A stretch of DNA of 64,000 nucleotides from Ignavibacteriales bacterium (GTDB taxonomy: Bacteria > Bacteroidota > Ignavibacteria > Ignavibacteriales > Melioribacteraceae): positions 434,001 to 498,000 of the forward strand of contig JACKAB010000008.1 of assembly GCA_020635285.1 (NCBI GenBank), in the 5' to 3' direction. The notes below the pieces were generated by a model that ran no database searches, had not been told where the DNA came from, and saw nothing but the letters and a program-made list of their open reading frames with translations. A program made the position numbers and the translations under genes. This document shows, one piece after another, positions 9,150 to 17,942 of this stretch. Each line of letters starts with the position of its first letter. Positions within the stretch are counted from its first letter, which is position 1.

Positions 9150-10046
9150 ATGATAAAAAAAAATATAATATTACTACTTGTTAGCTATTCCTTATTTGCA
9201 CAAACCGCAGGCAACACTGGTCTGTCATTTCTAAAGAATGGGGCAAGCGCAAAGACAATTGCCGTTTCAGATATTGGATTTCTTAACGGCGATATTTCAT
9301 CGGTGTTTTACAATCCGGCGACGGTTAATTTTCAAGAATCAGCAAGCGTTATGTTTACGCATCAAGCATGGATACAAGACTTAAATAGTGAAATTGTTAA
9401 TGCAAATTTTTCAATGTTTGGATTACCTTTTTCAGTTGGAGCAAATACAACTAAAATCAGTGATTTTGAAATTAGAACAAAACCAAGCGAATTACCTGAT
9501 GCAACTTTTGACGTAAATTATTTTTATGGAAGTTTATCAACCGGATTTAATCTTTATGAACAACTATACTTTGGTCTCTCTATTAAATATTTATATGAAA
9601 GTCTACTTGCTGATGATGCTACCGGTTTTGGGTATGATTTTGGTCTAGTTTATAAAAATATAGTTGAAAATCTTAATCTGGGAGCTTCTATTAGAAACTT
9701 AGGAAGTATGAGTGAATTAAGAAATGAAAAAACTAAATTACCATCCGATTTAATTATAAATGCAACTTATGATTTTTACTATGAGAATGCTTCATTGAAT
9801 ATATTACCGGTTTTGGGCTTCCAGAGTTATTTAGATTCTGAGATTACCCACATGCACATTGGTTCAGAATTTCTTTATGATAATCAATTTGCTTTACGCA
9901 TTGGTTATATTAGCGGAAATGAATCGCGGAACATTTCTGCCGGAGCCGGAGTATTTTGGAAAGGATTTAATATTGATTATGCATACACTCCTTTTTCTTA
10001 TGGTATAGGTAATGCAAATACAATTTCACTGCAATATAACTTTTAG
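9150..10046 (+). CDS. PorV/PorQ-family outer-membrane protein
   Basis: A 298-residue intact paralogue of the preceding gene. It has a signal peptide (cleavage near SLFAQ, about residue 18), then the family N-terminal pattern SFLKNGASAKTIAVSD ... SSVFYNPA, alternating barrel strands and a C-terminal aromatic residue (SLQYNF). The motif order and length fit PorQ-type partners of T9SS. It starts two bases after the previous stop and ends the four-gene run. PorV/PorQ proteins bind secreted substrates with a C-terminal sorting domain, which fits the tail of the BNR protein two genes upstream. Whether this pair serves that protein only or the whole secretion system cannot be told. Confidence 0.75.
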   Translation: MIKKNIILLLVSYSLFAQTAGNTGLSFLKNGASAKTIAVSDIGFLNGDISSVFYNPATVNFQESASVMFTHQAWIQDLNSEIVNANFSMFGLPFSVGANTTKISDFEIRTKPSELPDATFDVNYFYGSLSTGFNLYEQLYFGLSIKYLYESLLADDATGFGYDFGLVYKNIVENLNLGASIRNLGSMSELRNEKTKLPSDLIINATYDFYYENASLNILPVLGFQSYLDSEITHMHIGSEFLYDNQFALRIGYISGNESRNISAGAGVFWKGFNIDYAYTPFSYGIGNANTISLQYNF

Positions 10047-10048
10047 TT

Positions 10049-10210
10049 ACTCAAGTTGACCGCCTTCATCAACAAACCGTTAAAACGGTTGGATAATTTG
10101 TTTTTTTTAATATCCCACGACTTAAGTCGTGGGATACTGAAACAAAACCTTAAACTCAATAACCGTTTCAACGGTTTAAATTGAATAAGTTTGTATCGGT
10201 CATCTTGAGT
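10049..10210. repeat. Palindromic element with 14-bp terminal inverted repeats
   Basis: A 162-base non-coding element starting two bases after the PorQ-like stop. The ends ACTCAAGTTGACCG (10049-10062) and CGGTCATCTTGAGT (10197-10210) are inverted repeats with one mismatch. Inside are three palindromes: AACCGTT/AACGGTT (10075-10090), a perfect 26-base palindrome centred on CTTAAG (10111-10136), and a second AACCGTT/AACGGTT (10161-10176). No ORF is inside. It resembles a MITE- or REP-type element moved in trans. It could also act as a transcript-end hairpin. Confidence 0.65.
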
Positions 10211-10327
10211 TAGTTGAGTAAATCTCATATCATTATTTAAAATAATTTATTAAAGAAATCAATTTCTCTATGAGAAACATTGCTATATTTTGTATTCTTA
10301 ATTCTCTAATATTTCAAAAATGGTATT

Positions 10328-11290
10328 ATGGAAATAATTGAATATAGCGAAGAGTGGAAAGAAAAGTGGGATGCTTTCGTTTTAGAATCAAGTAACGGAA
10401 CAATGTTCCACATGCAAAAATTTTTCGATTATCATACACCTGGAAAATTTACTTTTAACCACCTATTATTTATTGAAAAGACAAATATTGTAGCTCTTCT
10501 TCCCGGAAAAATTGTAGATGGAACCACCTTTGAATCTCCCATTGGCGCCAGTTATGGATCGATTGTAATTGGAGATATCTCATTCAAAAAAACAATGGAA
10601 ATTGTTTCAACTCTGCTTGAATATTCCAAACAAAAAGGAATAAAGGAATTAATTCTTACAGCTGCACCAATGATATATGAAACTTATCCAAATCATAATT
10701 TAGATTTTGCGATGCTTTGGAAGGGTTTTAAATTTCAGCTCCATTATATTTCCAGCGCAATTAAGTTAAATCCGGATTTAGATATTATCTCTCGCTTCAA
10801 ACCAACAATAAGAAGAAACGTAAGAAAGTCATTAAATACACCGGAAATGAGGGTTGAAGTTAATGAGCGATACGATGAATTTTATCCAATACTTATAGCT
10901 AACAAAGCAATACACAACGTAAAACCCACTCATTCGCTTGATGATTTATACAAACTCAAGAAGTTAATGCCGGATCGATTGAAATTATTTATGGTTTATC
11001 TTGATGAAAAACCCATTGCCGGCTCGCTGATGTTTTATGCAAATAAAAATGTAGCGATTTGTTTTTACAATATGCTTCTTTACGATTATGCGCAGTATAA
11101 ACCTATTCAGCGAGTAATGTATGAAGTTGTAAAAGATGCAACTGAGCGCGGTTATAACTATGTGGATATTGGAGTTTCGCAAGATACATCTGCAGAAAAC
11201 CCAATGACGCCAAGCGAAAGTTTAATTGACTTCAAAGAAAAGTTTGATGCAAAATCTATAATGAGAAATACTTTGAGTATTAGATTGTAA
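10328..11290 (+). CDS. FemAB-like GNAT acyltransferase
   Basis: A 320-residue protein with the double-GNAT organisation of FemAB/CysE-like acyltransferases (Acetyltransf_6 type). Visible features are an N-terminal half with FHMQKFFDYH and a C-terminal half with KPIAGSLMFY, AQYKPIQRVMYEVVKDA and YVDIGVSQD, typical of the FemAB-like C-terminal GNAT fold. Family members transfer aminoacyl or acyl groups during envelope polymer synthesis or lipid-linked glycan modification. The gene stands alone with a 281-base upstream gap and is followed by a glycosyltransferase on the same strand. The substrate is unknown. Confidence 0.7.
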   Translation: MEIIEYSEEWKEKWDAFVLESSNGTMFHMQKFFDYHTPGKFTFNHLLFIEKTNIVALLPGKIVDGTTFESPIGASYGSIVIGDISFKKTMEIVSTLLEYSKQKGIKELILTAAPMIYETYPNHNLDFAMLWKGFKFQLHYISSAIKLNPDLDIISRFKPTIRRNVRKSLNTPEMRVEVNERYDEFYPILIANKAIHNVKPTHSLDDLYKLKKLMPDRLKLFMVYLDEKPIAGSLMFYANKNVAICFYNMLLYDYAQYKPIQRVMYEVVKDATERGYNYVDIGVSQDTSAENPMTPSESLIDFKEKFDAKSIMRNTLSIRL

Positions 11291-11317
11291 TGTATTTTTC
11301 TCTTTTTTTATAGATTT

Positions 11318-11346
11318 TCATTCCCGAATACTCTTATCGGGAATCC
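11318..11346. repeat. Intergenic palindromic repeat, copy 2
   Basis: CATTCCCGA and TCGGGAATC are inverted arms around a short loop, just downstream of the FemAB-like gene. It is a clearer relative of 4433-4461. It can form a hairpin and may act at the 3' end of the message. Confidence 0.45.
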
Positions 11347-11374
11347 ATTTTTATCTAAATTTAAGAAATGATTA

Positions 11375-12500
11375 ATGTCGCAAAATAAAAAATCAATCAT
11401 TATCACCTTCCTTGGAAATGCTAATCACGATTCAAGAGTTGTAAATTTAATTGATTCATTAATTGATTTAGAATATAATGTTAAAACAATTTCATTCGAT
11501 TGGAAAACCGCAAATTTCAATACCCAATTGGGTGAAACAACGATATATAAATTAGATAAAAGCAGTTCTTCATTAAAATTTTACCTCACTTTTTTTTTTT
11601 TGCTGATTAGAGATTTATTAAAGTATAAAGCGAGTATTTACTTTGCTGAAGATGTTTATACGTTACCTGTTGTTTACTTTTTTTGCAAAATTAAATAAAG
11701 CCAAAATATTTTATAATAGCCGTGAAATTTATGCTCATCTTGCCGGCCTGAGAAAAAAAAAATTTGTCCAAAAGATAATTGCAAAAATTGAGAGTAAATT
11801 TATTGGTAAAGTAGATTTTGTGTTAGTAACCGGTGAGATGGATAAAGAGTATCTAGCTGAAAGTTATGGGTTGAATAATATTTTAGTTTTGAGAAACTTG
11901 CCAAAATTTACTGAAGTAAAAAAAATTAAAATCGATTTAAGAGAAAAACTTAACATCCCAAATGACCAAAAAATATTGCTTTACCAAGGTGTAATTTTAG
12001 AAGGACGCGGAATTAAAAAAGTCATAGATGTTTTAGATAAAATTAATAATGCCCACTTTGTTATTATTGGTGATGGAGAATTTAGAAAACAATTTGAATC
12101 TGAAATAACGGGTAAGCCAATAGAATCAAGAGTTCACTTTATTGGACAAGTAAACCACAAAGATTTATTAAGTTACACAGCTTCAGCAGATTTAGGTTTA
12201 GCTCTAATTGAAAATATTAGTCTAAGTTATTATTATGCTTTACCGAATAAAATTTTTGAATACATAATGGCTGAGGTTCCAATACTTTGCAGCGATTTGC
12301 CGCAAATGAAAAAAATTGTTGATGATTATAAAGTAGGGAATTATGTAAATCTTGAAAAAGATAATTTGGCAAATGCTATAAATAGGATGTTAAATGATAA
12401 CGAACTTCTAAATGAATATAAAGCAAACTGCAAACAAGCCGCAAAAGAATTAAACTGGGATTTTGAGTTTAATAAAATTAAAGATTTACTTTTAAATTAG
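11375..12500 (+). pseudogene. Glycosyltransferase family 4 (GT-B fold), frame-interrupted
   Basis: A GT4-type glycosyltransferase. The N-terminal part has FLGNANHDSRVVNLI and YFAEDVYTLPVVY. The C-terminal part contains IFYNSREIYAH, ILLYQGVILEGRG, VHFIGQVNHKDLL and the GT4 nucleotide-binding region (YYALPNKIFEYIMAEVPIL). The frame shifts at the seven-T run 11658-11664; one T fewer gives VVYFFAKLNKAKIFYNSRE in a single frame of about 374 residues. It probably acts on cell-surface polysaccharide or glycolipid synthesis. It is likely intact in vivo, since there is only one homopolymer break and codon structure is normal on both sides. Confidence 0.75.
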
Positions 12501-12532
12501 TTTTTGTAATGCCTATATTTACAATCCATTTT

Positions 12533-12624
12533 GCCAGGCGCTAGCTAACAGATTGATGCCCAACTCCGTCAGGTCCGGAAGGAAGCAGCGGCAAGTATTC
12601 AGTTTGTGTAGTTAGTTGCTTGGC
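12533..12624 (+). ncRNA. ffs: Small bacterial signal recognition particle RNA (4.5S type)
   Basis: The conserved SRP domain IV core is plain: GTCAGGTCCGGAAGGAAGCA followed by GCGGC at about 12569-12593. The 5' end GCCAGGC pairs with the 3' GCTTGGC (12618-12624), enclosing a long imperfect helix of about 92 nt. A run of six T (12625-12630) directly follows the closing stem and would end transcription. The RNA binds Ffh and directs nascent membrane and secreted proteins to FtsY. Confidence 0.93.
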
Positions 12625-12630
12625 TTTTTT
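12618..12630 (+). terminator. T-tract terminator of the SRP RNA
   Basis: The 3' strand of the SRP RNA closing stem (GCTTGGC) runs straight into TTTTTT at 12625-12630, so the RNA's own terminal helix serves as the terminator hairpin. The gene on the other side converges from the minus strand. Confidence 0.6.
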
Positions 12631-12635
12631 ATTCT

Positions 12636-13889
12636 CTATATTTCAAATCCCACAAAATGAATTGAAAGCCCATCAAAATTGGTCTGAGAGTTTCCTAAAA
12701 AATTTACATTTGCATTAAAGTATTCTAATACAAAATGATTTGTAATATATTTTATTGTGCAATTATCAGATGATGAATTTATTAGTTTAAATATTCCTTT
12801 GGTAGTAAAGCCAAGTCCATTTGTTTCTCTTGGCTCGGCATATCCTCTTCCGTTAAAACTACCTGAAGTTAAAATAAATGTATCTAAAAATCTAAATATG
12901 TGTCCTCTATGAAGAACAATTTTATTATTACTTTTTAGTGATATTAAATCATCTGAAATATTAATATCTCCAAGACCGCTTTGGTAAGCTAAATTCGGGT
13001 GCAATTCATCGCGAGATTCAATTAAAATATCATTTGCCTCCGCTGTAAAAAGAATAATTTATCAAATTGATTTTGGCTTCTTTTAACTCTAAATCAAAAC
13101 CAAGATCAAAAGTATAACCTAATCGAGCAGTTCTAGACAAAGGATCTTTTTGTGCTTCATCTACATAAAAAATTTCATCTCCAACATTTGTTAATGAATA
13201 ACCAATGCTAAAATTTGTTATTGGGCTTATTTTATTTGAATTATCAATTTCAAATTTTACATTTTTAGTATTAAATCTGAAATAGGAAAAATTAAAAGAG
13301 CGCCATAATCCAGCATTGTTCCATCCGCTAAATATTTTTGTACGGCACCATCAACAAATCTTCCTCCAAGTTGTGACTCAAATGATTTAAGCGAAATACC
13401 CAAATTAAATTTTATATAATAATCGATTCCAATTCCTAAACTAAAGCAATCAAATAAATCATAACTTTCAACTTCTTCAATTATTACCGGTTCTAGATTT
13501 GAATAAATCGGGTACTTTCCAAATTCAAATTTATTATGAATATATCCAAATCCCACTGAAATTGGTAAATCAAGTTTTGTTAATTTTAGATTATAACCTA
13601 AATTAAATCCATAATTATTATATGTTATTGGACTAAAAACCAATCAGTTTTAGACGGCATAAAATATATTGAAGCGCGATTGTTACGCGAAGAATAACCC
13701 AGATTGCTGGATTATAATAAAAACCGATTACATCATCATTAGGTATTGCAGCGCCAATTTGGCCAGCGCCTAATAACATTGGCGATTGCTGTAAAAGTTA
13801 CAAAAAGGTAAAGCAGCCTCTCCTTGACAATAAAATTTAAATGTGCTTACAAATAAAAATAACAAAAATAATTTTGCATGCTTTTTCAT
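12636..13889 (-). pseudogene. PorV-like outer-membrane protein, frame-interrupted
   Basis: Read from the ATG at 13889, the protein begins MKKHAKLFLLFLFVSTF with a signal peptide, then GEAALPFL, LGAGQIGAAIPNDD and FYYNPAI, the N-terminal pattern of PorV-family barrels. Later segments (NYGFNLGYNLKLTKLDLP, YSLGIGIDYYIKFNLGISLK-like, YTFDLGFDLELKE) are barrel strands, and the frame ends at TAG 12638-12636. At least four frame changes occur (near 13800, 13700, 13640 and 13040-13260). Total length would be about 415 residues, in the PorV range. It converges with the SRP RNA and is a third PorV/PorQ-type gene in the window. It may be real decay, but the style of breaks matches the other indels. Confidence 0.6.
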
Positions 13890-14095
13890 ACCACAATTTC
13901 CAATTTTATATAATTAGAAAATAAGAGTATTATATATTTTTTTAGCAATTATAAATTAAGGTCAAAAATATCTGCACATTATTCTTAAGCATTTTTATTT
14001 TAGAATTATATAAAAAAGAATTGCTAAACTTTTCTACTAAATTGAGCAGGCTAAATTATCTCAGCTAAATATTTTAAAATCTTAATTGTATTTTT

Positions 14096-15943
14096 TTCTT
14101 TTTTATAAACCTAAGACAAGTTTCTTTTGCCCAAGAAATTGAATACCCCCCGGTTTTACTTTCTAATATTTCAAACAAAGTTACAATCTCAAATGTGCCG
14201 AATACAAATTGATACTGTAAATTTAATGGTTTCAAAAGGGATTTGGCAGAAAACTTTTTATTCAAAAGTTGAAAATAATAATGCACAATTGTTAGTTGAA
14301 TTACCCGAAAGCGGGACTTACGATTTTAGGCTTTATGAAGGTGCATTAAAAAGATTCAAAAAAAAATGTTTTGCCTGGTTGGATTAGTTTAGTCCCGCCG
14401 CTATTGGCTATTCTCTTGGCCTTGTTGTTCCGACAAGTATTGGTTGCACTCTTTGCCGGGATCTATGTTGGTTTGTTATTCATTCATGATTTTAATTTTA
14501 TTACTGCATTACTCAGATTGGTTGATACAAATTTGTTTTCTGCGTTGATAGATCCCGATCATGCATATATTATTTTGTTCACCTTACTAATTGGCGGAGT
14601 TGTTGGCGTTATTTCTAAAAATGGCGGAACAATTGGGCTTGCAAACCAAATTACAAAATTTGCCAAAACTCCAAGATCCGGAATGCTCTCAAGCTGGTTA
14701 ATGGGTTTAGTAATATTTTTTGATGATTACGCAAATTCATTAATCATTGGAAATATGATGCGACCGATAACCGATAAATTAAAAATCTCCAGAGAAAAAT
14801 TAGCTTATATTGTTGATTCAACCGCTGCACCAATTGCGAGTTTAGTAATTATTAGCACATGGATTGGATACGAGCTTGGCTTAATTGGAGATGGATTAAA
14901 ATTAATTGGTTCCGATCAAAATCCGTATGAAGTTTTTCTGCAAACCTTACCTTATAGATTTTACCCAATTGCTGCAGTATTTTTTTTTTTTATTACCTCC
15001 TACCTAAAACGCGATTTTGGTCCAATGTATAAAGCAGAAATTAAATGCCCGCCAAAATGGTATAAATGAAGGCAAAAAATTTAAAAGGCAAAATTGCAAA
15101 ATTAGATGATGCCATAAGTGAAGAAAAATCTAAATGGTACAATGGTGCAATTCCATCGCGCAATAATTTTGTTTGGAACTATTTTTGGATTATTTTACAC
15201 CGGTATGCAAATCTATTGAAGCAAAGGGAGTTACTAATTATGGACTTCAGGAAATAATTAATAATTCTGATTCATACAGAGCTTTGCTTTGGGCAAGTTT
15301 GGTTGCTGGTTTAGCTGCAATTATTTTAACATTTAGTCAGAGGATTAAAAGTTTAAATGATACAATAAATGATTGGCAAAGTGGAGTTCAATCAATGATG
15401 GTTGCGGTAATTATTTTAATATTTGCTTGGGGAATTAGTGCAATAACCAAAGACTTAAATACAGCAGACTATTTAATCTCAATTGTCAGTGATAGTATTC
15501 ATCCAAGATTATTTCCGGTAATTGTTTTTTGTGGCTTGCGGATTTATAAGTTTTGCAACAGGAACAAGTTGGGGAACTATGGCAATTGTAATGCCTATTG
15601 TAATTCCAATGGCTGCATCAATTTCTGGATTGGAAAATTATTCTGAAGCAGATACACATTTGATATTAATTGGAGTTATAAGTTCAGTTCTTGCTGGTTC
15701 TGTCTGGGGAGATCACTGCTCACCAATTGCGGATACAACGATTTTAAGTTCAATGGCATCTGAATGTAATCATATTGATCACGTTAAAACCCAATTGCCA
15801 TATGCAATTTTAGTTGGTGTTGTTGGAATGCTGCTTGGTGATATTCCGACTGCATTTGGATTTTTAATCCGTATATTTCTATTGTTTTAATTTTAGGTAC
15901 TTTAACTGGAATTTTATATTTGATAGGGAAGAAGGTGGAATAA
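14096..15943 (+). pseudogene. NhaC-family Na+/H+ antiporter with an N-terminal periplasmic-type domain, frame-interrupted
   Basis: The membrane part starts at about 14371 (LPGWISLVPPLLAILLALLFR) and has NhaC features: FFDDYANSLIIGNMMRP, DSTAAPIASLVIISTW, SFATGTSWGTMAIVMPI and GSVWGDHCSPIADTTILSS. These antiporters exchange Na+ (or an amine or carboxylate) for H+ across the inner membrane. Upstream, another frame reads INLRQVSFAQ (signal-peptide end), then EYPPVLLSNISNKVTISNVP and FRLYEGALK, which joins KIQKKNVLPGW if the A run near 14365 is corrected. So a beta-type domain of about 85 residues seems fused in front. At least five indels occur (T run near 14100, 14215, 14365, 15070-15170, 15500-15530, 15860). 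One added A near 15862 gives the tail NPYISIVLILG and the stop at 15941-15943. The TTG at 14096 is a guess for the start. Confidence 0.7.
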
Positions 15944-15955
15944 TTGTTTTTGTTC

Positions 15956-16014
15956 GTCATTTCCGTGAAAACAAGAATCCAAAGATTAGATTCCGGCTCG
16001 GAGGCCGGAATGAC
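15956..16014. repeat. GTCATTCC-type palindromic repeat between convergent genes
   Basis: GTCATTTCCG at the left and CCGGAATGAC at the right are imperfect inverted arms; inside, TTCCGGC and GCCGGAA (15991-16010) form a GC-rich hairpin. It lies between the 3' ends of the antiporter (+) and uvrC (-), so it may terminate both. On the uvrC side the hairpin region is preceded by a T-rich stretch. It is related to 47068-47168. Confidence 0.55.
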
Positions 16015-16045
16015 ATAAAATAAAAAAAAGCCGGAATTAATTTTG

Positions 16046-17866
16046 CTAAGAATGATAATATTGATAAATCAATTTTGCTTTTGCCGGTCCAACAACTTTT
16101 GTTAATTCATCCTCCGAAGAATTTCTAATTTCTTCAACACTTTTAAAATTCTGCAGTAATTTTTCTGAAACCTTTTTTCCAATTCCTTTAATTTCTGTAA
16201 GCTCTGTTTGAAGTGTTCTTCCATCTCTTCTCAATCGATGAAAAGTAATAGCAAATCTGTGTGCTTCGTCTCTTAAATGCTGGAGCAATTTCAAACTTGA
16301 TGAAGTTTTAGGAATTGTCTGTGCCTCAGAAATTCCCGGAAAGAAAACTTCTTCCAATCTTTTAGCCAATCCAATAATTTGATAATTCTTAAATCCCAAA
16401 TTCTCTAAAATTTCCACTGCGCTAGAAAGCTGTCCTTTGCCTCCATCGACCATTATTAAATCGGGCAAAGGTTCATTTTCTTCTTTAAGTTTAGAATAAC
16501 GTCTTTCAATTACTTCCTGCATACTTGCAAAGTCATCTGGTCCATCAACACTTTTAATTATATATTTTCTGTATAATGATTTTTTAGGCTTTCCATCAAT
16601 AAACACAACTTGGCTGGCAACTGTATCGGTTCCTTGAAGATTTGAAATATCAAAACATTCAATTTTTCTTGGAAGGTTTGAAAGCCTCAAATCTCGTTTT
16701 AATGATGAAAGAACATATGGTAAATTCCCGTCCTTCTTCATTTTCTGAAGCTGAATATCTTTAAGTTGAAGAATGGCATTCTGTTTGCACATGTGCAAAA
16801 GTGATTTTGCTTCACTCTGAATTTTTGGAACTATAAAATTTACTTTTCTATCGGACTTTGAGTTAAGCCAAGCCAGCAAAGCCTCATCGTCATCCGGTAC
16901 AGTTTCTAATATAATTGTTTTTGGAATTTCAACATATTCACCATAATAAAATTTAAGAGCAGAGCTATAAATTTTGTTTAGGTCTTCATCAACTTCTACA
17001 CTTAGTTTTAGTTGTCTTTTGCCAACCAATCTTCCTGACCGAATATTTAATATTGTACATGCAACATCTTTTGCTTCAATTGCAACACTGATTATATCTT
17101 TATCATCAAAATCATTTGTAACTATTTTTTGTTTTTCTGTATATACTCGCAATTGGTCAATTCTATCCCGAATTGCTGCGGCTTTTTCAAATTTTAAATT
17201 ACTGCTTGCTTCATTCATTTCAGTTTTCAGTTCATCAATTAAGTCACTTGTTTTACCACGCAAAACCTTAATAACCTGGCTAACCATTTTACCATACTCA
17301 ATTTCAGATATTAAACCTTCACAAGGTCCGTCACATTTTTTTATATGGTAATCCAAGCAGACTTTTATTTTCTTTTGGTCTATCACATTTTGGTCAATAA
17401 AATAAGTACAGCTTCGGATTTTAAATAATTTTGTAATCATCCGTAAAGAATTTTTCATACTTTTTACATCTGTATATGGACCAAAATATTTAGAGCCATC
17501 CTGCACAATATCCCGAGTTGGAAATATTTGAGGGTATGGTTCCTTTGTTACTCTTATATATGGATAAGATTTATCATCTTTTAGATTTACATTATAACGA
17601 GGTTTGTGTTTTTTAATTAGATTGTTTTCTAAGACCAATGCTTCAATTTCATTTTCTGTGGCAATTATTTCAAAATCAACAACTTTTTCAACTAGAACTT
17701 GAGTTTTGGGAGAATCTACTTTAGATCGGAAATAAGATTGTACTCGGCTTCTTAAGTTAATTGCCTTGCCGATGTATATTATTTTTCCTTCATTATTTAA
17801 AAATTGATAAATACCTGGCAAGGCAGGAATTGCAGAAATTTTATTTTTAAGATTTGTATTCATCAA
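16046..17866 (-). CDS. uvrC: Excinuclease ABC subunit C
   Basis: UvrC makes both incisions in nucleotide excision repair after UvrA/UvrB have marked damage. The 606-residue frame is complete: a GIY-YIG nuclease domain (GIYQFLNN ... IIYIGKAINLRSRV, residues about 18-45), a UVR coiled region binding UvrB (about 205-240, EKAAAIRDRIDQL), the RNase H-like C-terminal nuclease (CFDISN with catalytic Asp at about 405, IMVDGGKGQLSSA, DEAHRFAI) and a C-terminal helix-hairpin-helix (IKGIGKKVSEKLL). The length matches the family. It follows glgC on the minus strand but a strong hairpin separates them. The gene is intact over 1.8 kb, unlike neighbours on its 3' side. Confidence 0.97.
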   Translation of the reverse strand: MMNTNLKNKISAIPALPGIYQFLNNEGKIIYIGKAINLRSRVQSYFRSKVDSPKTQVLVEKVVDFEIIATENEIEALVLENNLIKKHKPRYNVNLKDDKSYPYIRVTKEPYPQIFPTRDIVQDGSKYFGPYTDVKSMKNSLRMITKLFKIRSCTYFIDQNVIDQKKIKVCLDYHIKKCDGPCEGLISEIEYGKMVSQVIKVLRGKTSDLIDELKTEMNEASSNLKFEKAAAIRDRIDQLRVYTEKQKIVTNDFDDKDIISVAIEAKDVACTILNIRSGRLVGKRQLKLSVEVDEDLNKIYSSALKFYYGEYVEIPKTIILETVPDDDEALLAWLNSKSDRKVNFIVPKIQSEAKSLLHMCKQNAILQLKDIQLQKMKKDGNLPYVLSSLKRDLRLSNLPRKIECFDISNLQGTDTVASQVVFIDGKPKKSLYRKYIIKSVDGPDDFASMQEVIERRYSKLKEENEPLPDLIMVDGGKGQLSSAVEILENLGFKNYQIIGLAKRLEEVFFPGISEAQTIPKTSSSLKLLQHLRDEAHRFAITFHRLRRDGRTLQTELTEIKGIGKKVSEKLLQNFKSVEEIRNSSEDELTKVVGPAKAKLIYQYYHS

Positions 17867-17881
17867 AATGGTCTATATAAT

Positions 17882-17921
17882 AAAATTGCGAATAGTCTCA
17901 CTAAAACTATTCGCAATTTTT
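17882..17921 (-). terminator. Hairpin terminator between glgC and uvrC
   Basis: AAAATTGCGAATAGT (17882-17896) and ACTATTCGCAATTTT (17906-17920) form a perfect 15-bp stem with a nine-base loop, 22 bases beyond the glgC stop on the minus strand. Read on the minus strand the stem ends in TTTTATTATA, a weak U-tract. It should end glgC transcription and give uvrC its own promoter, unless read-through occurs. The stem is symmetric enough to work in either direction. Confidence 0.7.
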
Positions 17922-17942
17922 AGGTAAACTATGTAAAAAATA

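Noticed and set aside
10049..10210. CRISPR array
   Set aside because: The repeats are palindromic pairs of different kinds, not evenly spaced identical repeats with unique spacers; no cas gene is in the window.
14127..14387. 86-residue ORF as a separate small protein
   Set aside because: Its second half joins the antiporter in a corrected frame, and its first half is out of frame with the signal-peptide reading.
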